Assembly (NCBI GenBank): GCA_027022065.1
Contig: JALVZS010000153.1
Span: 1 to 7,730 of the forward strand
DNA from: a bacterium
GTDB taxonomy: Bacteria; Thermosulfidibacterota; Thermosulfidibacteria; Thermosulfidibacterales; Thermosulfidibacteraceae
Reading direction: 5' to 3'
DNA: 7,730 nucleotides
The notes beneath the pieces are model-generated. The model was not told the DNA's origin, searched no databases, and saw only the letters and a program-made list of their open reading frames with translations. A program made the translations under genes and the position numbers. Positions 1 through 6,271 of this stretch are shown here, in pieces; position 1 is the first letter of the stretch, and each line of letters opens with the position of its first letter.

Positions 1-857
1 TAGAAAGGGTGGTGAGCCTGCTTAGAGATAAGGGCTATATTTACGAGAAAGATGGAGCCCTTTGGTTTAAATCCACGGCTTTTGGTGATGAGAAGGACAG
101 GGTAGTAGTGAGGGCAAGTGGTGAACCCACTTACTTTGCCGCCGATATAGCGTATCATAAAAACAAGATGGAAAGGGGATACGATCTCTGCGTTAATGTG
201 TGGGGGGCTGACCATCACGGATACATACCTAGGGTTAAGGCTGCCCTGCAAGCCTTGGGTTTTGATCCCGGCAAGCTGGAGGTGCTTCTGGTTCAGATGG
301 TTGCCCTTCTTAGAGACGGAAAGCCCATATCCATGTCCAAAAGGGCAGGGGAGATCATAACCCTGAGGTGGCTTATCAACGAGGTGGGCACCGATGCGGC
401 GAGGTTCATCTTTCTCACCAGAAAAAACGATGCCCACCTGGATTTTGATGTGGAGCTTGCAAAAAGGCAGACGGAGGAGAATCCTGTATTTTATGTGCAG
501 TATGCCCACGCGAGGATATGTAGCATAAGAAGAAACGCTGAAGAAAAGGGTCTTTCCCTTTCACTGGAGGATCCATCCCTGGAGCTTCTCACCCAGGAAG
601 AGGAAAGGGAGATAATGAGAAAACTTGCCCAGTTCCCTGATGTTGTGGAGGGGTGTGCAAGAACCCTTGAGCCCCATAGGATCACATACTATTTGCAGGA
701 GCTTTCTGCCCTCTTTCACGGCTACTACAATAAATACAGGGTGCTTGTGGAGGATGAGACTTTGAGAAACGCCCGTTTTGCTCTGTGTGAGGCGGTTAGG
801 ATAGTGGTGGCGGAGGGCCTTAGGTTGTTGGGAGTTTCCGCTCCGGAGGTGATGTAA
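1..857 (+). CDS. argS: Arginyl-tRNA synthetase, C-terminal part (5' end outside window)
   Basis: This is the C-terminal half of a class I arginyl-tRNA synthetase, which charges tRNA-Arg with arginine in the cytoplasm. The reading frame is open from the left edge (first whole codon at base 3), so the start and the HIGH-type ATP motif lie upstream. Visible family signatures are the WGADHHGYIPR segment (about bases 200-235), the KMSKS-equivalent loop ISMSKRAGEIITL (about 328-366), the VGTDAARFIFL segment, and the DALR-type anticodon-binding helical domain from about VFYVQYAHAR to the end. The typical ArgS ending LLGVSAPEVM is present, so the 3' end looks complete. The stop TAA shares its last base with the ATG of the next gene (TAATG), indicating translational coupling. 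The GTG at base 9 is an internal codon, not a start. Identification is firm. Confidence 0.97.
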   Translation, partial: ERVVSLLRDKGYIYEKDGALWFKSTAFGDEKDRVVVRASGEPTYFAADIAYHKNKMERGYDLCVNVWGADHHGYIPRVKAALQALGFDPGKLEVLLVQMVALLRDGKPISMSKRAGEIITLRWLINEVGTDAARFIFLTRKNDAHLDFDVELAKRQTEENPVFYVQYAHARICSIRRNAEEKGLSLSLEDPSLELLTQEEEREIMRKLAQFPDVVEGCARTLEPHRITYYLQELSALFHGYYNKYRVLVEDETLRNARFALCEAVRIVVAEGLRLLGVSAPEVM

Positions 858-1417
858 TGGCAAAGGAGCCAAAGGTTTATACCTTTTCTTTAAAGAAAAA
901 GGAGTTATTTGCAGTGGTGGCGGGGATACTGGTTACGTACATTATGGTGTTTATTTTGGGATACTCCCTGGGAAAGGAGTCTGTTCCTCCACAGAGCTTT
1001 GAGGTTTCCTCAACCTATGAGGCTCCCTCTGAGGAGAAGGTGGTTATAGGTGAGGGGCAGGAGGAGGCTCCTCCCATTGTTACGGAAAAGACACCGAAAG
1101 AGGAGCCCTCGGTTAACGCATCTTCCAGCAGGGAAATCCCTCTGGAGATACCCATAAAGCCCATTAAGCAGCCTGCTTCTACATCTCATCCCAGCTATGT
1201 GAGGTTCTTCGTTCAGGCAGCGGCCTTTTCCAAGCAGAAGCTGGCATTGTCCTTGAAAAAGAGCCTTGTGGAAAAAGGCTACAAGGTGGAGATCATTAAG
1301 GTGGGGCAGCTTTATAAGGTGTTGGTGGGTCCCTTCTCCTCCGAGGATGAGGCCAAGAAGGTGAAGAGAAAGCTTGTAAGGGATGAGAAGATTTACGGCT
1401 ATATTGTTAAGTATTAG
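857..1417 (+). CDS. Membrane-anchored SPOR-domain protein
   Basis: This 186-residue protein has a cytoplasmic N-terminus (1-16, basic), one transmembrane helix (about 17-38), a low-complexity Pro/Glu/Ser linker (about 42-113) and a C-terminal SPOR domain (about 115-186). The SPOR domain shows the usual pattern: FFVQAAAFS at the first strand, a helix, GYKVEI, then LYKVLVGPFSSEDEAKKVKRKL. SPOR domains bind denuded glycan strands of septal peptidoglycan, so a role at the division site or cell wall (FtsN/DedD-like topology) is expected from the family; the specific role is unknown. The ATG is preceded by a near-perfect Shine-Dalgarno (GGAGGTGAT, 845-853) located in the end of argS, with which it overlaps by one base. 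It also overlaps the next gene by 35 bases, so these three genes are probably one transcript. Fold assignment is confident; the particular gene name is not known to me. Confidence 0.9.
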   Translation: MAKEPKVYTFSLKKKELFAVVAGILVTYIMVFILGYSLGKESVPPQSFEVSSTYEAPSEEKVVIGEGQEEAPPIVTEKTPKEEPSVNASSSREIPLEIPIKPIKQPASTSHPSYVRFFVQAAAFSKQKLALSLKKSLVEKGYKVEIIKVGQLYKVLVGPFSSEDEAKKVKRKLVRDEKIYGYIVKY

Positions 1418-2270
1418 CCTTTTTGTCCTCCCTTCCTTTGCAGTTCAACTTTGCATCCCTGTGGGGGCAGGCCCTAGGGAGTTTGAGGAGGCAAATGGTG
1501 TGGAGCTTGCCCTTGATGAGGCATCAATCCCTTACACGAGGAGCTTCAACTGCACCAAGGTCACCGTATTCTACCAGCAGAACGCCTTGGAGGTTGAAAG
1601 CCTGCTTCCCTCCACGGAAGAGGAGGTGGCCCAGCTACTCTCTCTAGTTGAGGGCTCTAATGTGGCCATTGTGTATCCTGAAAGGATGTCCTACTGGATT
1701 CCGAAGATTAAAGGCAAACTTGAGGGAAGGAGCGTAGTTTTTGAGTATCCCTATGTGGAGGGAAAGAGCAACTACAGCGACATACTTGGTGCTCTTATAA
1801 AGATCAAAGAGTCTGGAATCCATATAGACACTGTTATATTTCTGGGCAGGTACAGGGAAGCCATACTTATTATACCATTTTTCAGGATCTTTAAGCCCTT
1901 TCCCGTTATAGCGGCCACGTGGCGTATATATGATTCCCTAATGTTTGCCTACAGGTCCTTTATGAGAACGGTGGTCTTTTACGAGTGGTTTTATCCCTGG
2001 GTTCCTCTCATACACGTTAGGGAGTTCGTTATAAAGTATCTCAAGCAGTTTGGGCATCTTCCCGGCAGGTTCGCAGCCCTTGGCTACGATGCGGGAAGCC
2101 TCGTGGCCAAGGCCTTTGAAGAGGGTGCCCTGGTAGGTGATGTAAGCATAATAGGGGTTACGGGGCTTAAGCGTGTGACTCCTTTAGGTCCGTTTAGGGT
2201 TTACAAACTTGTGAGGCTCAAGGATCTTCCTCATTTGCCTCCTCCTTTGAAGATACAGGTTAAGTGGTAG
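1383..2270 (+). CDS. Secreted protein resembling a type I periplasmic substrate-binding protein
   Basis: This 295-residue protein starts with a Sec signal peptide (MRRF, hydrophobic core 5-16, probable cleavage after PSFA, residue 20). The mature part resembles the Leu/Ile/Val-type (Peripla_BP_6-like) periplasmic binding fold. It shows VELALDEAS (40-48), a strand SNVAIVYPE (92-100), a linker-like GRSVVFEYPYVEGKSNYSDIL (115-135), DTVIFLGRYREA (149-160), PVIAATW (174-180), and the characteristic AALGYDAGSLVAKAFEEG (231-248) followed by VTGLKRVTPLGPFRVYKLVRL. It is shorter than usual family members (about 350-400 residues), with a compressed N-lobe. No permease or ATPase gene lies beside it, so it may be a sensor or structural protein and not a transporter subunit. 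ATG 1383 is the first possible start, because an in-frame TAA lies two codons upstream (1377-1379). Its Shine-Dalgarno is weak, so translation probably depends on ribosomes finishing the overlapping SPOR gene. The fold call is by pattern only. Confidence 0.75.
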   Translation: MRRFTAILLSISLFVLPSFAVQLCIPVGAGPREFEEANGVELALDEASIPYTRSFNCTKVTVFYQQNALEVESLLPSTEEEVAQLLSLVEGSNVAIVYPERMSYWIPKIKGKLEGRSVVFEYPYVEGKSNYSDILGALIKIKESGIHIDTVIFLGRYREAILIIPFFRIFKPFPVIAATWRIYDSLMFAYRSFMRTVVFYEWFYPWVPLIHVREFVIKYLKQFGHLPGRFAALGYDAGSLVAKAFEEGALVGDVSIIGVTGLKRVTPLGPFRVYKLVRLKDLPHLPPPLKIQVKW

Positions 2271-2273
2271 GTG

Positions 2274-2302
2274 TTGAAAAACCTACTGATTTTTGCTAAC
2301 AG
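2274..2302 (+). promoter_or_regulatory. Predicted sigma-70-type promoter for the riboswitch transcript
   Basis: TTGAAA (2274-2279) is a good -35. After 17 bases comes TAACAG (2297-2302), a weak -10 that has an extended TG at 2294-2295. Transcription would start near 2308-2310, just ahead of the riboswitch P1 stem at 2316, which is the right place for it. The -35 begins three bases after the stop codon of the preceding gene. The -10 match is poor (3 of 6), so this rests largely on position. Confidence 0.5.
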
Positions 2303-2315
2303 CTTGCAAAACATA

Positions 2316-2370
2316 ACGGCGATGGGGCCCGCCGTAAACGCCGCCCTTTTAGGGTGGCTGATGGCTCCTA
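2316..2370 (+). promoter_or_regulatory. Fluoride riboswitch aptamer (crcB motif)
   Basis: All elements of the fluoride aptamer are visible. P1 is ACGGC (2316-2320) paired with GCCGT (2331-2335), closing the loop GATGGGGCCC (2321-2330). The conserved AAAC (2336-2339) follows. P2 is an 8-bp stem, 2340-2347 with 2351-2358 (one G-U pair), with a 3-base loop. The conserved 3' segment TGATGGCTCCTA (2359-2370) comes next. The pseudoknot forms between GGGGCC (2324-2329) and GGCTCC (2363-2368), six pairs with one G-U wobble. From memory, the crystallised Thermotoga petrophila aptamer has the same layout and nearly the same conserved bases (GATGAGGCCC loop, AAAC, TGATGGCCTCTA tail). Known aptamers of this class bind fluoride with Mg2+ and turn expression on. 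It lies directly ahead of the toroid-protein/dynamin genes at 2392-4915, with no crcB/fluc or eriC gene in the window. Confidence 0.93.
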
Positions 2371-2397
2371 TCCCGTTGCAGGAGGTGGGATATGGAG
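2363..2397 (+). promoter_or_regulatory. Likely translational expression platform with strong Shine-Dalgarno
   Basis: The Shine-Dalgarno AGGAGG (2380-2385) sits 6 bases ahead of ATG 2392. The 3' pseudoknot strand of the aptamer can pair two other ways. CTCCT (2365-2369) can pair with AGGAG (2380-2384), hiding the Shine-Dalgarno. Alternatively CTCCTATCCC (2365-2374) can pair with GGGATA (2387-2392) plus GGAG (2394-2397) across one bulged T, which buries the start codon. Both exclude the pseudoknot, so fluoride binding would free the start region. No U-run follows any hairpin, which argues against a transcription terminator. The pairings are seen directly; the switching mechanism is inferred. 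Confidence 0.65.
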
Positions 2398-3177
2398 CTT
2401 TTAGCCACCCTAAATTATATCCTGGAGAGGAGATGCCCTTCGGGAGGTTATTGTTTCTACAGATTGGACGAGCCCAATGCAGAGGACACATACTACGCGT
2501 TAAAAACCCTTAAACTTTTGGGCATTGATCCTGGTAAAGATTCAAAGACTGTGTCCTTTCTTAAGAGCCTTAAAGATGAGAGTATAGACATCCTCTATTA
2601 CAAAAGCTTTTCCCTGGAGATGCTGGGGGAAAACTACAGGCCCTCTGCGGGCACTTTAAAAGCCCTGGAGAAGGCTCTGCTTTCTGCCAGCTCCTTTGTG
2701 GAAACCGCCAAGTTTCTACTTCATGCAAAAAGGTTGCTTATACTTTTCAAGCTAAGCGATGAAACACCTTCAGATGAGCTTTTGGAAATCATCGGAAAGA
2801 TGGGTATCCCTCGCTATCTTACGGAGGCTTACTACCTTGCGTGCTCAAGAAGTGTATTGGGATTGGATCTTGAGATGTTTAGGGACTTTCTCCTTCCCTG
2901 CCAGCGTCCCCAAGAGGGCTTCGTTGAGGCTCCGGACCTTGGTTTAAGGTTCCTTGAGCAGATATATGTGGGGCTTAAGTTCTGTAGACTTCTAGATGTA
3001 AGGCCCTTGTACCCGCAGGCTTGCTACGACTTTGTGGTTTCTTGTAGGAGAAAAAGCGGTGGTTTTGCTAGGAGTGATCTGGGCATAGCAACCATAAAAC
3101 ATACATATTTTGCGGTTTTTTCTGTAACTTACATAAAAAACAATAAACTTTTAACGGAGGTATGCCATGGAGGTTAG
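2392..3177 (+). CDS. Alpha/alpha-toroid protein of the prenyltransferase / terpene-cyclase fold, function unknown
   Basis: This 261-residue soluble protein has no signal peptide or membrane helix. Three segments match the repeat of protein prenyltransferase beta subunits and squalene-hopene cyclases (Cys, about 3-4 residues, G-G/E-[FY], then a helix with [HDQ]-x-Y-x-A/G). Repeat one is residues 15-44 (CPSGGY ... EDTYYALKTLKLLG). Repeat two is 170-201 (CQRPQEGF ... LEQIYVGLKFCRLL). Repeat three is 218-248 (CRRKSGGF ... KHTYFAVFSVTYI). The helical region 50-168 between them carries degenerate repeats. It is shorter than a full toroid enzyme (usually over 300 residues). The cyclase DxDD acid motif is absent and so is an obvious D-x-C zinc pair; only a zinc-ligand-like His237 is present. 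It may therefore be a binding or scaffold protein. The start is set by AGGAGG six bases upstream, under the fluoride riboswitch. It overlaps the GTPase gene by 11 bases. The fold call is likely; no function is known to me. Confidence 0.82.
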   Translation: MELLATLNYILERRCPSGGYCFYRLDEPNAEDTYYALKTLKLLGIDPGKDSKTVSFLKSLKDESIDILYYKSFSLEMLGENYRPSAGTLKALEKALLSASSFVETAKFLLHAKRLLILFKLSDETPSDELLEIIGKMGIPRYLTEAYYLACSRSVLGLDLEMFRDFLLPCQRPQEGFVEAPDLGLRFLEQIYVGLKFCRLLDVRPLYPQACYDFVVSCRRKSGGFARSDLGIATIKHTYFAVFSVTYIKNNKLLTEVCHGG

Positions 3178-4915
3178 CCAGGCGACCCGTATGGTGGAGG
3201 AAGGTCTCAGGGTTGCCTTTTCCTATGCAACAGAGCAGGAGAGGGAGCTTCTGCAGGATGTGGATAAAAAGCTTAAGGAAAATAAGTTTAACCTTGTGGT
3301 TTTGGGCCAGTTTAAAAGGGGAAAAACCACATTTGTGAACGCCTTGCTAGGAGAGAAGCTTCTTCCCTCTGCCGTTCTTCCTTTAACTTCAATAGTTACC
3401 GTTGTGGAATACGGAGTGGATAAGAAGGTGGAGGTGTATTTCCTAAACGGTGAAAAGAAGGAGATATCCCCTGATGAGATAAAGCTTTACGTGACGGAAA
3501 AGGAGAATCCCAAGAATGTGAAGCAGGTAAAGTATGTGAGGGTGTTTCATCCTGCCGAGATACTTAAAAAGGGGATAATCCTTGTAGACACCCCTGGTGT
3601 GGGCTCTGTTTACGAGAACAACACGGAGGTTACCTACGATTTCCTGCCCAGGGTGGATGCTGCCCTGTTTCTTCTGACCGTTGATCCTCCCCTTTCAAAG
3701 GAGGAGACGGAGTTTCTCAAAAATGTTGCTCCTCATGTGGCAAGACTTTTCTTCATTCTGAACAAGGCGGACTATATAAGCCCTGAGGATCTGGAGGATG
3801 TGCTTTCCTTCGTGAGGGACAACCTGAAGAACCTAACGGGGCAGGAGCACAAGATATACCCCATATCCGCCAAGATGGCCCTTGAGGGGAGAGTTACGGG
3901 AGATTCTCAGTTGGTTGAAAAAAGCGGGATTCTAGAGCTTGAGAGGGATCTGGAGGACTTTATCCTCAAGGAGAGGAGCCTTGTGGTGTTACGCTCCTCT
4001 GCCAACAAGGTGCTTTCTGTGCTTTCCACACATCTCTTCCAGGCGGATCTTGAGCTGAAGATGGCAACGACTCCCGTGGAGGAGCTTGAGAAGAAGATAG
4101 AGAGGTTCAGGCAGTTAAAGGAAAGCGTTCATCAGGAGGCCAGAGACAGCGAATTCCTCTTTAGGGGAGAGATTGAGTCGCTCATTAAGCTTGTAAACAT
4201 GGATGTGGAGAGGTTCCGTAAGCAGAAGGTTCCTCAGATATTTGAAAGGCTCATGGAGGTTTTTGAAAAGAACAAACACAGAAGCGCTCTGGAGCTTTCA
4301 AGGATACTGGATGATGCTATGAAGAAGCTTCTCGTGGAGGAACTGGATAGATTCGTTGAGGAGGAGAATGAGAAGGTGAACAAAGAATATGCCCGTATAG
4401 CCAGGAGGTTTTCGGATAAGATAAACTCCATAATAGATGAACTTTTGAAGCTTGCTGCAGATATCTTTGAGGTGAAGCTTGAGAGGTTCAAGGTGGAGGA
4501 GGAGATAACCCAGGAGTCTGAGCTGTGGTACAAGCTTGAGGATCCTCCTAGGCTGCTTGATGTGGCAGAGAGCATAGGGAAGGTGGTTTCTTATACATTC
4601 CTGCCCTCTGCTATAGTTCACAGGAAGATAAAGTCTGAGCTGAGTAAAAAGCTTCCAGAGAAGGTGGATATGAACTGTGGTAGAGTTAGGTCAGATTTTG
4701 TGGACAGGATAAACAAAAGCGCCATAGAGCTTCGCTGGGGGATGCAGGAGAAGATAAAAGAAACCTTGAAGTTTGTGGAAGAGGCTGTGGAAAGGGCGAT
4801 CTCCATGAGGGAGAAGAGCAAGGAAGAGGTGGACAAGTACATGGCTCAGATTACATCTAGAAAAAGAGAGCTGGAGGAGCATGTAAATAGGCTGAAGAAG
4901 ATACTGGCTGCATAA
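3167..4915 (+). CDS. Bacterial dynamin-like GTPase
   Basis: This 582-residue protein belongs to the dynamin superfamily (Dynamin_N). The GTPase domain (about 40-270) has the P-loop GQFKRGKTT (47-55), switch-I threonine within LPLTSIVT (71-78), G3 DTPG (141-144) and G4 NKAD (199-202), followed by YPISAK (231-236). Residues about 270-460 and 500-580 are charged heptad-like helices, as expected of the bundle and stalk that form long coiled coils. Between them, residues about 463-486 (LLDVAESIGKVV, then SYTFLPSAIV) are the only extended non-polar stretch and could be the membrane-contacting tip. Dynamin-like proteins bind and reshape or fuse membranes using GTP. GGAGG (3156-3160) precedes the ATG by six bases. 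The start lies inside the end of the toroid-protein gene, so the two are translationally coupled and probably partners. The family is certain; the cellular task is unknown. Confidence 0.93.
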   Translation: MEVSQATRMVEEGLRVAFSYATEQERELLQDVDKKLKENKFNLVVLGQFKRGKTTFVNALLGEKLLPSAVLPLTSIVTVVEYGVDKKVEVYFLNGEKKEISPDEIKLYVTEKENPKNVKQVKYVRVFHPAEILKKGIILVDTPGVGSVYENNTEVTYDFLPRVDAALFLLTVDPPLSKEETEFLKNVAPHVARLFFILNKADYISPEDLEDVLSFVRDNLKNLTGQEHKIYPISAKMALEGRVTGDSQLVEKSGILELERDLEDFILKERSLVVLRSSANKVLSVLSTHLFQADLELKMATTPVEELEKKIERFRQLKESVHQEARDSEFLFRGEIESLIKLVNMDVERFRKQKVPQIFERLMEVFEKNKHRSALELSRILDDAMKKLLVEELDRFVEEENEKVNKEYARIARRFSDKINSIIDELLKLAADIFEVKLERFKVEEEITQESELWYKLEDPPRLLDVAESIGKVVSYTFLPSAIVHRKIKSELSKKLPEKVDMNCGRVRSDFVDRINKSAIELRWGMQEKIKETLKFVEEAVERAISMREKSKEEVDKYMAQITSRKRELEEHVNRLKKILAA

Positions 4916-4923
4916 ATTCTGAT

Positions 4924-5904
4924 ATGGGAAAGCCTTGCCTTATGCTTGCTCCCATGGCGGATCTTACCCATCCCGCCTTTAGGGAGCTTGTGGCTTCTTT
5001 TGGCGGGTGTGATCTTTTCTTTACCGAGATGATCAACATAAACTACCTAAAGTCTACCAATCCCCTTAAGGATCCCTATGTGGTTCCTGCAGAAAGAGAC
5101 AGACCTCTTGTTGCTCAACTTGTGGGAGGTAAGCCAGAGGACTTTGAGCTTGCGGTGGAAAGGCTTGAGGCTACAGGCTTTTTCTCCGGGTACAACTTCA
5201 ATCTGGGCTGCACCAAGGGGAAGTTTCAGAGATACGGATGGGGAGCCTCTCTTTTAGAAAAGCCGGAGCTTATCAGGGATATACTTAAGGCTATGAGGAG
5301 GGCTACCGATAAGCCCTTGAGTGTAAAGATGAGGATACCAAAGGGCCGCAATAAAGATAGGCTTCTCAGACTTCTTGAGGTTTTTGAAAGTTTGGGGGTG
5401 GACTTTGTGGTTCTTCACCCCCGCACGCCAGAGGAGGGATTCAGCAGGCCCGCCAGGTGGGAGGAAATAGCCTTTGCCGTGGAAGCATCAAGCCTGAAGA
5501 TAGTGGCCAACGGCGATGTGTTTTCTCCCGAGGATGCGGCCAAAGTTATAGATTCCACGGGAGCTTGGGGGATTATGGTGGGAAGGGCCGCCCTCATAAG
5601 GCCTTGGATACTAAGGGATATAGGGTCTTATCTGGAAAAGGGAGAGGTAGATAAGCCTCCCGATGCCATTTGTGTTCTGGAGGCACTTGCAGGGTATATA
5701 AAGCGGTTTCTACCTGAAAGATGGCATATTAAAAGATTGAAGCTGTTTTTAAGGTGGTTTGTGCAGAATTACACCAACGCCCTTTGGATTTTGAGGAGGT
5801 TAAAGGGAAGATCGCTGGAAGAATTACTGGAAGTAAGTAAAAGAGAGCTTAAAGGGCTGAAGATGAGAGGATACCCTGTCAATCCCTTTCTATTTGTGTG
5901 CTAA
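4924..5904 (+). CDS. dus: tRNA-dihydrouridine synthase
   Basis: This 326-residue FMN enzyme reduces uridine to dihydrouridine in the D-loop region of tRNA. TIM-barrel signatures appear in order: MLAPMADLTHPAFR (7-20), FTEM (33-36), LVAQLVGGKPEDF (62-74), the catalytic loop NFNLGCTKGK (91-100) with Cys96 as probable proton donor, SVKMR (133-137, Lys135), LHPRT (164-168, His/Arg for FMN/substrate), IVANGDV (193-199) and MVGRAALIRPWI (218-229). The C-terminal helical tRNA-binding domain follows. One oddity is that the usual GCP after the catalytic loop is GCT here. It follows the dynamin gene by 8 bases with no clear Shine-Dalgarno, so it is probably read through from that transcript and may come under the same riboswitch transcriptionally. 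An internal ATG at 4942 is an alternative start. The subfamily (DusA/B/C type) is not resolved. Confidence 0.93.
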   Translation: MGKPCLMLAPMADLTHPAFRELVASFGGCDLFFTEMININYLKSTNPLKDPYVVPAERDRPLVAQLVGGKPEDFELAVERLEATGFFSGYNFNLGCTKGKFQRYGWGASLLEKPELIRDILKAMRRATDKPLSVKMRIPKGRNKDRLLRLLEVFESLGVDFVVLHPRTPEEGFSRPARWEEIAFAVEASSLKIVANGDVFSPEDAAKVIDSTGAWGIMVGRAALIRPWILRDIGSYLEKGEVDKPPDAICVLEALAGYIKRFLPERWHIKRLKLFLRWFVQNYTNALWILRRLKGRSLEELLEVSKRELKGLKMRGYPVNPFLFVC

Positions 5905-5926
5905 GGCGGGAGGGGACTCCCGCCTT
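5903..5926. terminator. Bidirectional hairpin terminator between convergent dus and HU genes
   Basis: This is a perfect 10-bp inverted repeat, AAGGCGGGAG (5903-5912) and CTCCCGCCTT (5917-5926), with a four-base loop. It overlaps the dus stop codon and lies 6 bases past the HU stop on the other strand. The T-runs on both sides are short (TTT then C on the plus strand), so termination may be stem-driven. Its place between two converging genes supports use from both sides. Confidence 0.8.
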
Positions 5927-5932
5927 TCGGAT

Positions 5933-6205
5933 CTACTTGACAGCCTCTTTCAGGAGCTTACCGGGCTTAAACTTGGGCACCTTGGCGGCGGGTATGATGA
6001 TTTCTTCCTTGGTTTGGGGATTTCTGCCCTTCCTCTCAGCCCTTTCCGCCACATAGAATGTTCCAAAGCCTACCAGAGTAACTTTATCACCTTTGGACAA
6101 AGCCTCTGTAACACCTTTGATGAAAGCTTCCAAGGCCTTCTCAGCGCTTGCCTTGGTCAAACCAGCCTCTTTGGCCATAAATGTTACAAGTTCCGCCTTG
6201 GTCAT
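5933..6205 (-). CDS. hup: DNA-binding protein HU
   Basis: This 90-residue protein has the exact family length. It binds and bends double-stranded DNA as a dimer and helps compact the nucleoid. It shows the N-terminal helices [28 protein letters not shown] in part (1-28), the signature VGFGTFYV (45-52), the beta-arm with the intercalating RNP triplet (61-63, in GRNPQT) and the closing helix [11 protein letters not shown] (79-89). AGGAGG (6211-6216 on the minus strand) lies 5 bases ahead of the ATG, and a strong promoter precedes it. The RNP, not IHF-specific features, and a homodimer-type sequence point to HU; whether it is the only HU gene in the genome cannot be told. It converges on dus and diverges from proC. 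Confidence 0.96.
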   Translation of the reverse strand: MTKAELVTFMAKEAGLTKASAEKALEAFIKGVTEALSKGDKVTLVGFGTFYVAERAERKGRNPQTKEEIIIPAAKVPKFKPGKLLKEAVK

Positions 6206-6241
6206 GACGACCTCCTAAAGTGTTTTTATTTTTCTAGGAAA

Positions 6242-6271
6242 ATGATATTTGCTAGCGAAAGTGCTTGTCAA
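6242..6271 (-). promoter_or_regulatory. Predicted promoter of the HU gene
   Basis: On the minus strand, a perfect -35 TTGACA (6271 down to 6266) and a near-perfect -10 TATCAT (6247 down to 6242) are separated by 18 bases. Transcription would start near 6235, giving a leader of about 30 bases that contains the AGGAGG ribosome site. The strength fits an abundant nucleoid protein. Confidence 0.75.

Noticed and set aside
1383-1460. Possible lipoprotein with Cys24 as the lipidated residue
   Set aside because: The residues before the Cys (AVQL) do not form a lipobox, while PSFA gives a good ordinary signal-peptidase site.
2312-2317. CATAAC as a -10 box
   Set aside because: It would start transcription inside the aptamer and destroy it. 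The upstream pair at 2274-2302 fits better.
2340-2358. Strong GC-rich hairpin that could be an intrinsic terminator for the preceding gene
   Set aside because: It is the P2 stem of the fluoride aptamer and is not followed by a T-run.
2271-2513. Open frame of 80 codons starting GTG across the gap before the toroid-protein gene
   Set aside because: It lies over the promoter, the riboswitch and the start of the real gene in another frame, has no ribosome site, and resembles no family. The conserved RNA structure explains the sequence.
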